Assembly (NCBI GenBank): GCA_002783405.1
Contig: PFGG01000021.1
Span: forward strand, 42,379 to 106,378
Source: a bacterium (Candidatus Blackallbacteria) CG13_big_fil_rev_8_21_14_2_50_49_14
GTDB lineage: Bacteria > Cyanobacteriota > Sericytochromatia > UBA7694
Reading direction: 5' to 3'
DNA: 64,000 nt
Of the stretch, positions 27,259 through 35,787 are shown piece after piece. Each line of letters starts with the position of its first letter. Within the stretch, counting starts at the first letter, position 1. Made by a program: the position numbers and the translations under genes. Below the pieces are notes generated by a model. The model saw only the letters and a list, made by a program, of their open reading frames with translations, made no database searches and was not told the DNA's origin.

Positions 27259-27896
27259 AACAGTCCCTTGGCAGCGTGGGCTTGCATCAAGCGCTTCAGC
27301 TGGCTGCGGTCTGTTTTGCTCAGGCGCTGAATCAGGTCAAAGCTGAGTTCCGTTTGCGGAAACTCATTTTCTAAACTGCGCATCATTTTGAGCCAAAGAT
27401 GCGCGGTCATTTCGGCATCGGCCAGGGCCCGGTGAAAGGTACCCTCATGGGGCAATTGCAGAAAATCCACCAAACTTCCCAATTTGTGATTGGGGGCCTC
27501 AGGAAAAACGCGTCGGGCCAGGAGCATGCTGCAGGCAAAGGCATTGGGCAAAGGGCGTTTCAGGCGGGCCAGTTCTGCTTCCAGAAAACGCTGATCAAAA
27601 GACGCATTGTGGGCAATCAGCCCATCTGAACCTAAAAATTTGACAAAATCCAGCATGACCTGCTCTGGGGCCGGGGCTTCTTTGAGCATGGCATTGCTGA
27701 TGCCGGTATAGTCTTCAATAAAACGTGAAATGCGAAAGCCTGGGTTGATCAAGCTTTGAAAGCGCTCCGCTATTTTGCCCTGGCGCAGGCGCACAGCCCC
27801 GATTTCAATTGCACGATCGCCTTGGGTGGGGGAAACGCCCGTGGTCTCAAAATCGAGAATCACGACCTGGTGGGTGGGGTGAAAATCGAGGTTCAT
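27255..27896 (-). CDS. DEDDh 3'-5' exonuclease (DnaQ-like)
   Basis: A 213-residue exonuclease of the DnaQ/PolC-epsilon superfamily. Exo I VILDFETTG (Asp15, Glu17), Exo II GLIAHNASFDQRFLEAEL (near 95) and Exo III with the catalytic His in HRALADAEMTAHLW (near 155) are complete. It could be a polymerase proofreading subunit or a stand-alone repair or RNA exonuclease. The ATG at 27896 overlaps the metallochaperone stop by 4 bases; the extension to 27944 is rejected. Confidence 0.9.
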   Translation of the reverse strand: MNLDFHPTHQVVILDFETTGVSPTQGDRAIEIGAVRLRQGKIAERFQSLINPGFRISRFIEDYTGISNAMLKEAPAPEQVMLDFVKFLGSDGLIAHNASFDQRFLEAELARLKRPLPNAFACSMLLARRVFPEAPNHKLGSLVDFLQLPHEGTFHRALADAEMTAHLWLKMMRSLENEFPQTELSFDLIQRLSKTDRSQLKRLMQAHAAKGLF

Positions 27897-28333
27897 ATTT
27901 TTTCTGCTCTTGTTTTGAGGAGTTTGGCAATATTGCCCAAACAACAGGAGCCCTGCGGATTCTTGCGTTCGCAGTCACACCCGCCGGCTTGGGTCAAACT
28001 CAGAATTTGCTGCTGGAGTTCGGGGCCTTGCTGCTGAAAGTTGGCACGGCTCAATTCCAGACAATAGCAGGCCAGGGTCTGGGGGCTGGGATCTTTTTGA
28101 AAGACACGCTGGTGCAGATCAGCGCTTTGAAAAGTTTGCCGGGCATTGAAATAGACGCAGGGGCAGGTGGGCGTGCTGCAAAAATAAGCGGCTGCTTCCT
28201 GGGCAAGCCGGCCCAGGGCCTGGGGCAGTAACTGAGCATTCAGGGTTAGCAGAGAGACCCCTTTTCCCTTTTGCCCACAGCTTGGGCAGAGACGCTGGCT
28301 CTGCTGAACAGGGGCGCAGCAATTTTCAGACAT
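27893..28333 (-). CDS. Iron-sulfur metallochaperone (CopZ N-domain-like)
   Basis: A 146-residue Cys-rich protein. CPSCGQKGKGVSLLTL near residue 15, YFCSTPTCPCVYFN near 50, and ACYCLELSRANF near 90, then CDCERKNPQGSCCLGNI, match the zinc/[2Fe-2S]-binding N-terminal domain of the Archaeoglobus CopZ type. Here the copper-binding C-terminal domain is absent, so it is a stand-alone domain. It sits between a methyltransferase (8-base overlap) and an exonuclease (4-base overlap). Role in metal handling is an inference from the family. Confidence 0.75.
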   Translation of the reverse strand: MSENCCAPVQQSQRLCPSCGQKGKGVSLLTLNAQLLPQALGRLAQEAAAYFCSTPTCPCVYFNARQTFQSADLHQRVFQKDPSPQTLACYCLELSRANFQQQGPELQQQILSLTQAGGCDCERKNPQGSCCLGNIAKLLKTRAEKI

Positions 28334-28967
28334 GGTCTGAGACTCTTTGAAAACGGACATAGGTAAAGAGACGGGTATCCCCTGAGGGCATGGTATAGAC
28401 CTCTTCACGCTGATCCAGGCCTTTAAATTCAGGGCCCAGCCATTGGGCCAGATCCGCTGCGCTGTACTGGCGAACGGGCAATCCACTGCATTTTTCAGCT
28501 GTACCGGGGGCAAAGCAGGCGAGTATCACAAATCCACCCGGTTTCAGCAGTTCTTTCAAGAGCTTGAGATAGGCGGCCCGCTCGGCTTCTTCGATCAGAA
28601 AATGCAAAACGGCCCGATCCTGCCAGAGATCGATTTGGTGCTGGTAAGGCGCCAGGGCCTGGCCTGAACGCAGATCTTCAACCACCCAGGTGACCTTTTG
28701 TGCGGTTGGCCCCAGACGTGCCTGCAATTGGCTCAGGGCCACAGGGCTCAAATCTGTGGCGATCAGCCCCTGATAACCTTGCGCCAAGAGGGCGTCGAGC
28801 AGGGTGCTGGTTCCCGCTCCAGCAATTAAGATACGGGCTTCGGCAGGCAATTGGCACTGGGCAATCAACTTCAGGCTGGTATCCGGGTGGGATTCATACC
28901 AGCCCAATTTTTCGCTGGCTTTGTTGGCATAGGTTTGATCCCAGTGGTCAACGCTGTTCTGGGGCAT
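28326..28967 (-). CDS. SAM-dependent methyltransferase (class I)
   Basis: A 213-residue Rossmann methyltransferase. Motif I ILIAGAGTSTLLDALL, an acidic residue after strand 2 in IATDLSPVALSQL, WQDRAVLHFLI for motif IV and LLKPGGFVILACF for post-III are clear. DHWDQTYANKASEKLGWYES at the start is typical of methyltransferases of the type found beside metal or thiol resistance genes. Substrate unknown. The start is the MPQNS methionine at 28967; the longer frame enters the intergenic region. First gene of a three-gene operon. Confidence 0.85.
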   Translation of the reverse strand: MPQNSVDHWDQTYANKASEKLGWYESHPDTSLKLIAQCQLPAEARILIAGAGTSTLLDALLAQGYQGLIATDLSPVALSQLQARLGPTAQKVTWVVEDLRSGQALAPYQHQIDLWQDRAVLHFLIEEAERAAYLKLLKELLKPGGFVILACFAPGTAEKCSGLPVRQYSAADLAQWLGPEFKGLDQREEVYTMPSGDTRLFTYVRFQRVSDHV

Positions 28968-29113
28968 TGTATTTTTCTCCCAATCTCGTTTCAAGGGGCC
29001 ACCCACCCTGAACAGGGGGGCGCTGCTCTGAGCCCGTTTCAACAATACACCCAAAATACGTTAAACTGAAGGCGATAGGGCCATGCTTTGGCAAAAAATA
29101 GAAAGAATCACGC

Positions 29114-29989
29114 TTGAAACAACAGGTAAACGGCGCGACAGTTTCAGAAATACAGGCGCACTATGATCTCAGCAATGCGTTCTACGCGCTTTGGCTGGAT
29201 CAGCACTTGATTTATTCCGCTGCGCTTTGGGATGCCTCGCAAGCAGAGCAAACCCTGGAGCAGGCCCAGATGGCGAAATTGGACTACCATCTGCGGCAGC
29301 TTCGGTGTGAACAGGCTGAGCATGTTCTGGAGATTGGCTGTGGCTGGGGAGCGGGTTTGCAGGCCTTTCTTCGTTTTTCACAGATTCAGTCGGTGGTGGG
29401 CCTGACCCTGAGTCAGGCGCAGCAAACATATATTGAGCAATGGGCTTTGCCCCGTGCCTCGGTAGCGCTGATCTCTTGGGCAGATTATCTGCCGGCCCAA
29501 CCCCTGGATGCCATTCTTTCGATCGGTGCGTTTGAGCATTTTGCCCGCCCTGGCCTGTCTTCGGCTGAAAAACAGGCGATTTATACCCGATTTTTTCAGA
29601 CCTGTTCGGACTGGCTTAAACCAGGGGGCCGTCTGGCCCTGCAGACCATTGCCTATGGGGCGGTGGAGCCTGCTCTGCAGGCCAAGATTTCTGAGCTGAA
29701 TCAGGGGGTTTTTCCGGGCTCTGAACTGCCGGTTTTGCGCGAGGTTTTGGCGGCGGCCGAACCCTCTCTTGAGCTGATTCAGCTTCGCAATGACCGTTTG
29801 GATTATGCAAAAACCTGTCAGCACTGGCGTTCCCGTCTCAGAGCTGCCAAAACCCGGATTGAGACTGAATACTGCCCCGAATGGTATAAAGCCTACCAGC
29901 ACTATTTGATCGGTGCCGAAACCGGCTTTCGTTTGGGGCATCTGCACCTCTACCGGATCAGCTTTGAAAAGCCCAAACAGAAGTTTTAG
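29114..29989 (+). CDS. Cyclopropane-fatty-acid synthase-like methyltransferase
   Basis: A 291-residue enzyme of the CFA/mycolic cyclopropane synthase family, which adds a methylene from SAM across lipid double bonds. AHYDLSNAFYALWLDQHLIYS at the start, motif I VLEIGCGWGAGLQAF, GLTLSQAQ and ILSIGAFEHFARP are nearly diagnostic. It lacks the roughly 90-residue N-terminal domain of E. coli Cfa and is the length of the actinobacterial CmaA type. The start codon is TTG at 29114; no ATG is available upstream of the conserved HYD motif. It diverges from the methyltransferase operon. Confidence 0.85.
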   Translation: MKQQVNGATVSEIQAHYDLSNAFYALWLDQHLIYSAALWDASQAEQTLEQAQMAKLDYHLRQLRCEQAEHVLEIGCGWGAGLQAFLRFSQIQSVVGLTLSQAQQTYIEQWALPRASVALISWADYLPAQPLDAILSIGAFEHFARPGLSSAEKQAIYTRFFQTCSDWLKPGGRLALQTIAYGAVEPALQAKISELNQGVFPGSELPVLREVLAAAEPSLELIQLRNDRLDYAKTCQHWRSRLRAAKTRIETEYCPEWYKAYQHYLIGAETGFRLGHLHLYRISFEKPKQKF

Positions 29990-30064
29990 AAGCAGGCGTT
30001 GGCAAGCTTTGGGTTTTCAATGGGATAATCAAGAATAATCAGATCTGAAAGAAAGCAGCTTTCT

Positions 30065-30985
30065 ATGTACAAACCCTTTTTACTGGCTTCTTTGGCCTTA
30101 TTTTTTTCACTTCCCGCCCTGGCCCAAGAACAGGTGGCGGTTTTGGATTTGCGTTCCAAGGGGAATATCAGCGGCGCGGATGCCAGTATTCTGACCGATC
30201 GGATTCGCAGTTTAATCGTGCAAAGCGGCCAGTATCAGGTCTTGGAACGTGAAAACATGGATCGAATTTTGCGTGAGCAGGGCTTTCAGAGTACCCAAAA
30301 CTGTGAGAGCACCGATTGCTCACTTGAAATCGGCAAAATGCTGGCGGTTCGCCATTTGATTACCGGCAGCGCCAGCCGCTTGGGCAATTTATACAGCCTC
30401 AGTCTGCGCATTATCGATGTTCAAAAAGGCGCCATTCTGCGCGAAGAATACATGGATTGTCTCTGTCCGCTCGAAGACCTGATGACCCGTACGGCTCCTG
30501 CTTTGGTGGCGCAAACCCTGGGGCAGCAAACCCTTGCCAAACAACCTGAAAAGCAGCCCTCTTCGCTTTTGGCAGATCAGGCTGTGCCTGTGCGCCAGCG
30601 CTATCCCTGGCTGGTTTCGCTGGAGGGGGGCTGGCCCCGATATGCAGGACTCAATCTGCAGTATAATCTCAATCCTTCGTTTGCCTTGGGGGCGGTTGGG
30701 GGCGTTTTAACCGGGAATTATACGATCAATGGCTATTTCGGGGGAATGGCTCGTTATTATTTTAATCCCCAGGACTTTGCGGGTTTTGTCGATCTGATTG
30801 CTTTGGGAAATTTTCCCTCCCGGTTTGATTTTGCGGTGATTCCCCGTATTGGATTTGAATACCGCCAGACTGGCTCGGGTCTGAGTTTTGGCATGGCTTT
30901 GGGAATGCCGATCATGTTTCCCTATTTTGATATTGGCGGGATTACGAAGGTAGATGCCTCTGCGAATTTGGGTCTGGCCTTTTAG
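30065..30985 (+). CDS. CsgG-like exported protein with possible C-terminal beta-barrel
   Basis: A 306-residue exported protein. Signal peptide FLLASLALFFSLPALA. Residues 22-165 form a CsgG/LpoB-like domain (QVAVLDLRSKG, ILTDRIRSLIVQSGQYQVLER, RHLITGSASRLGNLYSLSLRIID). The C-terminal 120 residues alternate aromatic and polar residues with many glycines (GLNLQYNLNPSFALGAVGG, GYFGGMARYYF) and end in LGLAF, with the terminal Phe usual for outer-membrane proteins. CsgG-type domains normally stand alone or form secretion pores or peptidoglycan-synthase activators. The fusion to a barrel-like tail is notable. Followed 8 bases later by a DUF3147 gene. Confidence 0.75.
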   Translation: MYKPFLLASLALFFSLPALAQEQVAVLDLRSKGNISGADASILTDRIRSLIVQSGQYQVLERENMDRILREQGFQSTQNCESTDCSLEIGKMLAVRHLITGSASRLGNLYSLSLRIIDVQKGAILREEYMDCLCPLEDLMTRTAPALVAQTLGQQTLAKQPEKQPSSLLADQAVPVRQRYPWLVSLEGGWPRYAGLNLQYNLNPSFALGAVGGVLTGNYTINGYFGGMARYYFNPQDFAGFVDLIALGNFPSRFDFAVIPRIGFEYRQTGSGLSFGMALGMPIMFPYFDIGGITKVDASANLGLAF

Positions 30986-30993
30986 ATTAAATC

Positions 30994-31341
30994 ATGCCCT
31001 ATTTACTTAAACTCTTGCTTTCAGCGGGGATGATTCTGCTGATTGCTGAAATATCGAAAAAATACCCCGGCCTGGGGGGCTTGATAGCCTCTCTGCCTTT
31101 GCTCTCGGTTTTGGGCATGACCTGGCTTTGGTTGGATACCCGAGATGCCGAGCTTTTGGCTTCGCATTCACTGGCGACCTTTTGGTTTGTGCTGCCCAGC
31201 CTGCCCATGTTTGTGGTCTTGCCCCTGCTTTTGCGTCGGGGGCTGCCTTTCTTTTTGTGCTTGTTCTTGAGCTGCCTGTTGACCATTGGCCTGTACCTGC
31301 TGATGATGCTGGCGTTGAAACGCTTCGGCGTTGCGCTTTAG
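30994..31341 (+). CDS. DUF3147-family membrane protein
   Basis: A 115-residue membrane protein with four helices. LIAEISKKYPGLGGLIASLPL (near residues 18-38) is the signature of the DUF3147 family of small membrane proteins, with LATFWFVLPSLPMFVVLPLLL following. Function of the family is unknown. It lies 8 bases after the CsgG-like gene. Confidence 0.85.
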   Translation: MPYLLKLLLSAGMILLIAEISKKYPGLGGLIASLPLLSVLGMTWLWLDTRDAELLASHSLATFWFVLPSLPMFVVLPLLLRRGLPFFLCLFLSCLLTIGLYLLMMLALKRFGVAL

Positions 31342-31356
31342 GTCGAAATCTTTGCC

Positions 31357-32220
31357 ATGAAGCAGCTTTGGGTCAGCCTGTGTTTTGCCTTCTTGCTCAG
31401 TCTGAGTCAGAGCGCATGGGCGCAGGTTTCAGAAGATGCTCTAACTGAGGTGGCTTTGGGGCGCTGCTTCAGCCGTTTGGAAGAAACTATTCCCATCCAG
31501 ATTGAATTCCGCCATCCTGAGCGGGTGATTTATCCCGATTGGTTTAAAGCACCTTTCTTTGCCAAGTTTGAAACCCTGGACAGGGCCTCGGCTCTGCCTG
31601 TTTGTGAAGCCCTGCTGATATCTTTGGAAGCCTATCCTCCCAAGCTTTTGCGCCAAAATCTGAGAACCGTCGCGCTGTTTAAAAAACTGGTGTTTTACGA
31701 GCAAATTTACCGGGCCAGCTATCTCTATGATCCTGAACAAAAACGCGGAGATCTCATGATTGCGACCCTCTCCTTTCGCGAGGACCTGGATATTCCCCTT
31801 TGGGTGGTGGATTCTTTTCACCACGAATTCAGTTCGGTGCTGATCCAAAAGTATCCTTTTCCTGAAAAGGCCTGGAGAAAGGCCAACCCCTCTGATTTTC
31901 AATACACGCTTGAAGCTGAAGATTCGCCGGGGGTCGAGGCACTTAAAAAAGGGTTTGGCACAGCTGAAGAAGAAGCCCTTTTGGAAATGGGTTTTTTAAG
32001 CCAATACGCCACAGCTTCGTTTGAAGAAGATCTCAATTTTTACGCGGGCCAGCTGTTTTCTGTGCCCGCGCATTTGCTCGAACTGGCCCAGACCTATCCG
32101 GTGATTGGAAAAAAAGTGAAAATCCTGCTTCAGTTTTATCTTTCATTGGATGCAGAGTTTATCAAAACCGCTGTTTTTCAAAAATTTGCACAGGCGGGAA
32201 TGCTTGAACAAGGGCTTTGA
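31357..32220 (+). CDS. Exported protein with a metallopeptidase-like but incomplete motif
   Basis: A 287-residue protein with a signal peptide ending SAWAQ. The region FHHEFSSVLI near residue 160 and the later EMGFLSQYATASFEEDLNFYAGQLF resemble putative zinc-metallopeptidase proteins that carry a HExxH helix and a downstream Glu. Here the second histidine of HExxH is Ser (HEFSS), so zinc binding by the usual ligands is doubtful. Either a degenerate member or a chance similarity. Transcribed with the two preceding genes; convergent with the serpin gene. Confidence 0.5.
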   Translation: MKQLWVSLCFAFLLSLSQSAWAQVSEDALTEVALGRCFSRLEETIPIQIEFRHPERVIYPDWFKAPFFAKFETLDRASALPVCEALLISLEAYPPKLLRQNLRTVALFKKLVFYEQIYRASYLYDPEQKRGDLMIATLSFREDLDIPLWVVDSFHHEFSSVLIQKYPFPEKAWRKANPSDFQYTLEAEDSPGVEALKKGFGTAEEEALLEMGFLSQYATASFEEDLNFYAGQLFSVPAHLLELAQTYPVIGKKVKILLQFYLSLDAEFIKTAVFQKFAQAGMLEQGL

Positions 32221-32228
32221 AGCTTAAA

Positions 32229-33632
32229 TTACAAAGGATCCTGAGCTGGGTTGCGAATGGCCGCCATCAGCAAAATCAGGCCGGTGTCTTTGTCGGTCAC
32301 AATAAAGGTGAAGGGAAAATAGGCATAATTTTCATTCATAATATATTCAGAAGCTGATTCCAAAGGTTCACTGGAAGGAAGAGGTTCCTGGCTGAGATCT
32401 AAATATGTTTTTGCCAACAATTGAACCCCTTTTTCATTTTTAATTTGAGGGTTGAGTTTTTCTAATAATGCCAGGGGAGAAAATTCAAACTCTGTCTTGA
32501 AGCGAGGATAGGTATGAATAAGCTCCCTCCGTTCAAAGGATTGACGAATTTTTTGCCAGTATTCATAATTCAGGGTTTGTTCTAAACTATAGACATTCTT
32601 TTTCCACTCGGTTGAAGAAGCCTCTAAAAAAATATTCTGATACATGCGATTTTCAGAGGGTATTGACACTCCTCTGATAAGACGATCAGAAGAGACCAGC
32701 CACTCATAGGTGCCGACAATGCCAACTTTAGGATGTGAAATCAACTCTCCACTGTTTAGTAAAAATGAATGCCTTCTCGGATCTTTGTCTTGACCTAAAT
32801 AACCTGCATCCCATTGCACTTTAAACCCCAAGGCCTGAGCAAAGACCTCCTCCTGCTGAAAAGGAATCTGAGTAGGATTAAACGGCCCAGCATCCTGGGC
32901 AATCTTATTGAAGGAATTCTGGCATTGACTAGGGGTTCCACCCAAGGGAAAGAAACTGAAACCCATGCCCAACTCATATAAATAGGGAGGCTGAGGGAGG
33001 GGCTTTGGCTCTTGTTTGCAGAAAAGATGTAAATTAATCAATTTAAATTTTACAAGGTCCTGTAATTTCACTTTTTCTAGAACTGCTTGGAAATATTCTC
33101 CAATTTGCGCATCAGAAAAGTTTTGCCAGCCCATCAGTTTTGCCAGTTCACCCTTTTGCTCTGGTGAGGATTGCCCATAGAGATAGGCCACCAAAGCACT
33201 CACCCCCAAGGGGCTGAAAACCATATTTTGGGATTTATTTTCCTGAGCCAGTACCTGATAGGCCTTGAATCCAAATTGATTGATGGCATCCACCAGCGCC
33301 AAAGCGGGTGAAGGTACTGGCCGGGGCTGAAGCAGATAGGGGGTAGGAACTGGGTAAGCTGTGGGAGAAGGAGACTGCCCCAACCAGGGTGGCAGAGTAA
33401 TCTGAATCACAGGTACACTGGCCCTGGGCAGCGGGGTCGCTGTAGGTTCGGACTGAGGGCTGGCCGAGGGCGAGGCTGATGCTTTGGGCTGAGGCTTAGG
33501 CGAAGCCACAACAGACTGCGTTTGCGGGGTCTGGCAACCTAGTAATAAAAGCGGTATAAACACCAAGACAAGGATGCATTTTGTAAGTTGAACTGCTCTT
33601 TGCTTGTCTTGCAAATATATTTTTTTCCTCAA
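32229..33632 (-). CDS. Serpin-like lipoprotein
   Basis: A 467-residue protein. The lipobox LLLGC puts the lipidated Cys at residue 33. A 60-residue Pro/Ser-rich linker follows. Then the serpin fold appears: FGFKAYQVLAQENKSQNMVFSP (helix A and strand 6B), LGVSALVAYLYGQ, and at the C-terminus AYFPFTFIVTDKDTGLILLMAAIRNP. In the place of the mobile hinge (normally E-E-G-T/S then small residues) it has QEPLPSSEPLESA, with two prolines, so inhibition by loop insertion is unlikely. The start is uncertain: TTG at 33632, or TTG at 33614 behind GAGG. Ends 8 bases from the opposing gene. Confidence 0.75.
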   Translation of the reverse strand: MRKKIYLQDKQRAVQLTKCILVLVFIPLLLLGCQTPQTQSVVASPKPQPKASASPSASPQSEPTATPLPRASVPVIQITLPPWLGQSPSPTAYPVPTPYLLQPRPVPSPALALVDAINQFGFKAYQVLAQENKSQNMVFSPLGVSALVAYLYGQSSPEQKGELAKLMGWQNFSDAQIGEYFQAVLEKVKLQDLVKFKLINLHLFCKQEPKPLPQPPYLYELGMGFSFFPLGGTPSQCQNSFNKIAQDAGPFNPTQIPFQQEEVFAQALGFKVQWDAGYLGQDKDPRRHSFLLNSGELISHPKVGIVGTYEWLVSSDRLIRGVSIPSENRMYQNIFLEASSTEWKKNVYSLEQTLNYEYWQKIRQSFERRELIHTYPRFKTEFEFSPLALLEKLNPQIKNEKGVQLLAKTYLDLSQEPLPSSEPLESASEYIMNENYAYFPFTFIVTDKDTGLILLMAAIRNPAQDPL

Positions 33633-33699
33633 TTTTTTAGCTTGCTTTGAATTTGGTTATACCAGAAAAAAATTATTAATTCTATCCCCCAATGGGGGA

Positions 33700-33728
33700 T
33701 TGACAAGCGCCTGTTTATTTCAATAATT
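33700..33728 (+). promoter_or_regulatory. Putative promoter upstream of the 33869 gene
   Basis: TTGACA at 33700-33705 is followed 16 bases later by AATAAT at 33722-33727 (or 17 by ATAATT). A short stem (CCCCCAATGGGGG) lies just before the -35 box. The start point would be near 33735 with a leader of about 135 bases. Chosen by eye. Confidence 0.45.
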
Positions 33729-33868
33729 TACAGAGGCAGGTTTTCTGTGAGCCGGGTTGTGTGCGCGTAGTCTGGATGGGGCTTGAAGAAAAGCCTTTCA
33801 GCGGCTAAGCTGAGGTATGCTCAGCGGATCTTGGCTTTGAAACAGGTGAGTGAAGGGGCGTTTGAGAC

Positions 33869-34666
33869 GTGAAAAACCGTGTTATAAGAGGCTTCTCCAG
33901 ACTGCTTTTGAGGACAGTTTGTCTGAGTTTGTTTTCAATCGCTTGGGTCTTTCCTGCTCAGGCCAATTGTTCCGATTCCGTGGGCAGGCTTGAAATTGCA
34001 GCCCCGATCATGACCCAGTGGATGGCCGAATTGAAATCCCGCTCAGATTGGGGCGTCCACAACCCTTATGATCGCCTTGAAAAAGACCGGATCTGGCTGA
34101 ATGCGGCCTTTGATGAGCTGAGGCTGGCGCAGAAACAGGATGCCCTGGCTCTGCTTGCTCTCACTTCAGAGGCTTGGTGGGATTTGGTACAAAAATACCT
34201 GCCCGAATCTGAACGCGGTGACGAGCGGGTTGTAGAAATAGGCGCCTTGCATCCTTATGCGGTCTATGCCAGTGATGGGCGCTTGCTGGCTGCGGCCTAT
34301 GATGGCTGCACCCGTGAAATCCTGCTGACCGAGCACCAGCGTTTTCAGTGGTACAGCAACCAATTCAAGCAGCCCCGTGAAGCACTTTACAATGGCGGCC
34401 AACCAGCCTGGCGCCAGAACCGGTTCCCCTTGGCACCGGCACAGGAAAAAGCTCTGCGTCAGCGTTTCTGGCGGGCTCTGGGTTACAGTCCGGCGAAAGA
34501 GGCTGCAGGTTGGTGGATTGCCTGGGTGCCTGAACGGGGCTGGTTTGAAATCAATCTGCCCAGTGCTCAGGATTTACCGCACCTCAAGAGCCGCTTTATC
34601 AACAAAGCACCCAAAACCTATCGCTATGTGGTGCTTGATAAAGCGGGCGAAAAACTTTGGCCCTGA
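33869..34666 (+). CDS. Exported protein of unknown function
   Basis: A 265-residue exported protein with a GTG start and a signal peptide (LLLRTVCLSLFSIAWVFPAQA). The body is rich in Trp and aromatic residues (WGVHNPYDRLEKDRIWLNAA, AWWDLVQKYLPESERGD, GWWIAWVPERGWFEINLP). Two cysteines near residues 33 and 149 may pair. No family recognised. It is the gene before the ATPase operon, with a 120-base gap. Confidence 0.65.
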   Translation: MKNRVIRGFSRLLLRTVCLSLFSIAWVFPAQANCSDSVGRLEIAAPIMTQWMAELKSRSDWGVHNPYDRLEKDRIWLNAAFDELRLAQKQDALALLALTSEAWWDLVQKYLPESERGDERVVEIGALHPYAVYASDGRLLAAAYDGCTREILLTEHQRFQWYSNQFKQPREALYNGGQPAWRQNRFPLAPAQEKALRQRFWRALGYSPAKEAAGWWIAWVPERGWFEINLPSAQDLPHLKSRFINKAPKTYRYVVLDKAGEKLWP

Positions 34667-34772
34667 CTCAGACCTGTTTACCAGAAAAAGACAGGGTGAT
34701 CTGGCCTTTGTCAATGATCTCTGTTCCCATCCTTTGCTGATCTGGGCGCAAGGCTTTTTGCCATTTTTTGTT

Positions 34773-34778
34773 TACAAT
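34773..34778 (+). promoter_or_regulatory. -10-like box 8 bases before atpR (leaderless start candidate)
   Basis: TACAAT ends 8 bases before the first ATG of the ATPase operon. No Shine-Dalgarno is present, and a transcript starting 6-7 bases after this box would be almost leaderless. No good -35 is visible. The same layout is seen before the 42081 and 51254 genes. Confidence 0.3.
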
Positions 34779-34786
34779 AAAAGCAA

Positions 34787-35044
34787 ATGCTAAATCTTAA
34801 TTTGAGTGGCCTGCTTTTGGGTTTGCTCTGTGGACTCTTTTTTTTCTGGCATCTTTACCTGGAGAGCCAAAGCCGAATTCGTTCGCGTTTTCAATTCTGG
34901 CAAGGCTTTGGCTGGCGGGGAGCGATTTTGGTCTTGCCCGCCCTTTGGCTGGCGCGTTCGGCTCAGGCCTGGCCTCTGCTATTGTTTTTGCTTGGCTTTT
35001 ATTTGGCCCGCATCTTGGCTTTTCGCAGGGTTTGTAAGCTATGA
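34787..35044 (+). CDS. atpR: N-type ATPase subunit AtpR
   Basis: An 85-residue membrane protein with three helices, matching the small AtpR subunit of N-type ATPases: GLLLGLLCGLFFFWHLYLE, a WRGAILVLPALWLARSAQ middle, and LLLFLLGFYLARILAFRR at the end. In known operons it precedes atpB, as it does here. AtpR and AtpQ are thought to help assemble the c ring. It overlaps atpB by 4 bases (ATGA). No Shine-Dalgarno precedes its ATG. Confidence 0.8.
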   Translation: MLNLNLSGLLLGLLCGLFFFWHLYLESQSRIRSRFQFWQGFGWRGAILVLPALWLARSAQAWPLLLFLLGFYLARILAFRRVCKL

Positions 35045-35775
35045 ATATTCAGGAAGTGTTTCCTCAGGAGCTTTGGAATGGCGGCACGGTTCAATTCGGG
35101 CCTCTGCGTCTGGAGTTGGTGATCACCGATGTGGTTCCCACCACCCTGCTGATCTCTGTTTTACTGATCCTGGCTGCTTGGGGCCTTACCCGCCGACTTT
35201 CGCTTGAAAAACCAGGCCCCGCGCAATTGCTCGTGGAAACCTTGCTGGTTGCCATGGCCCGGACGGTGCGTGATTTTTCAGGCATGGCGATTCGCCCCTT
35301 TTTCGCCTTGGTGGCCACCCTTTGGATATTTATTGGGGCCGCGAATTTATTTGGCACCCTGCCCTTCTTTGGTACGCCCACCCGCGATCTGGGAACCGTG
35401 GTTGCACTGTCTACGATCAGCTTCGGTTCCAGTTATTATTTTGGTTTGCGTTTTCAGGGGCCTGCTTTTTTGAAACGCTTTTTGGAGCCCTACCCCTTTC
35501 TCCTGCCTTTGAATCTGATTGGCGAGTTGGGGCGCATTCTTTCGCTGACCTTTCGTCTCTTTGGCAATATGCTGGGTTGGGAGCTGATCATTGCGATCCT
35601 GGTGATGCTGACAGGGGTGCTGGTGCCCGTGCCGATGATGCTCTTTAATACGGTGGGCAATCTGATTCAGGCCTATCTCTTTGGTATTTTGAGTCTGGTG
35701 TATATTGTTTCGGGTTTGCAGATCGAAAATCTGCAGGCCCCTTTGAACGAAAAAGAAAATTGGTATGAAGACTGA
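35041..35775 (+). CDS. atpB: ATPase a subunit (N-type)
   Basis: A 244-residue membrane subunit that forms the ion half-channels beside the c ring. The essential Arg lies in LSLTFRLFGNMLG (near residue 175). PTRDLGTVVALS near 115 and the final helix QAYLFGILSLVYIVSG are family landmarks. Six helices are predicted. It follows atpR with a 4-base overlap and precedes atpE by 12 bases, with AAGGAGAG before the atpE ATG. Confidence 0.94.
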   Translation: MNIQEVFPQELWNGGTVQFGPLRLELVITDVVPTTLLISVLLILAAWGLTRRLSLEKPGPAQLLVETLLVAMARTVRDFSGMAIRPFFALVATLWIFIGAANLFGTLPFFGTPTRDLGTVVALSTISFGSSYYFGLRFQGPAFLKRFLEPYPFLLPLNLIGELGRILSLTFRLFGNMLGWELIIAILVMLTGVLVPVPMMLFNTVGNLIQAYLFGILSLVYIVSGLQIENLQAPLNEKENWYED

Positions 35776-35787
35776 AAAGGAGAGCTT

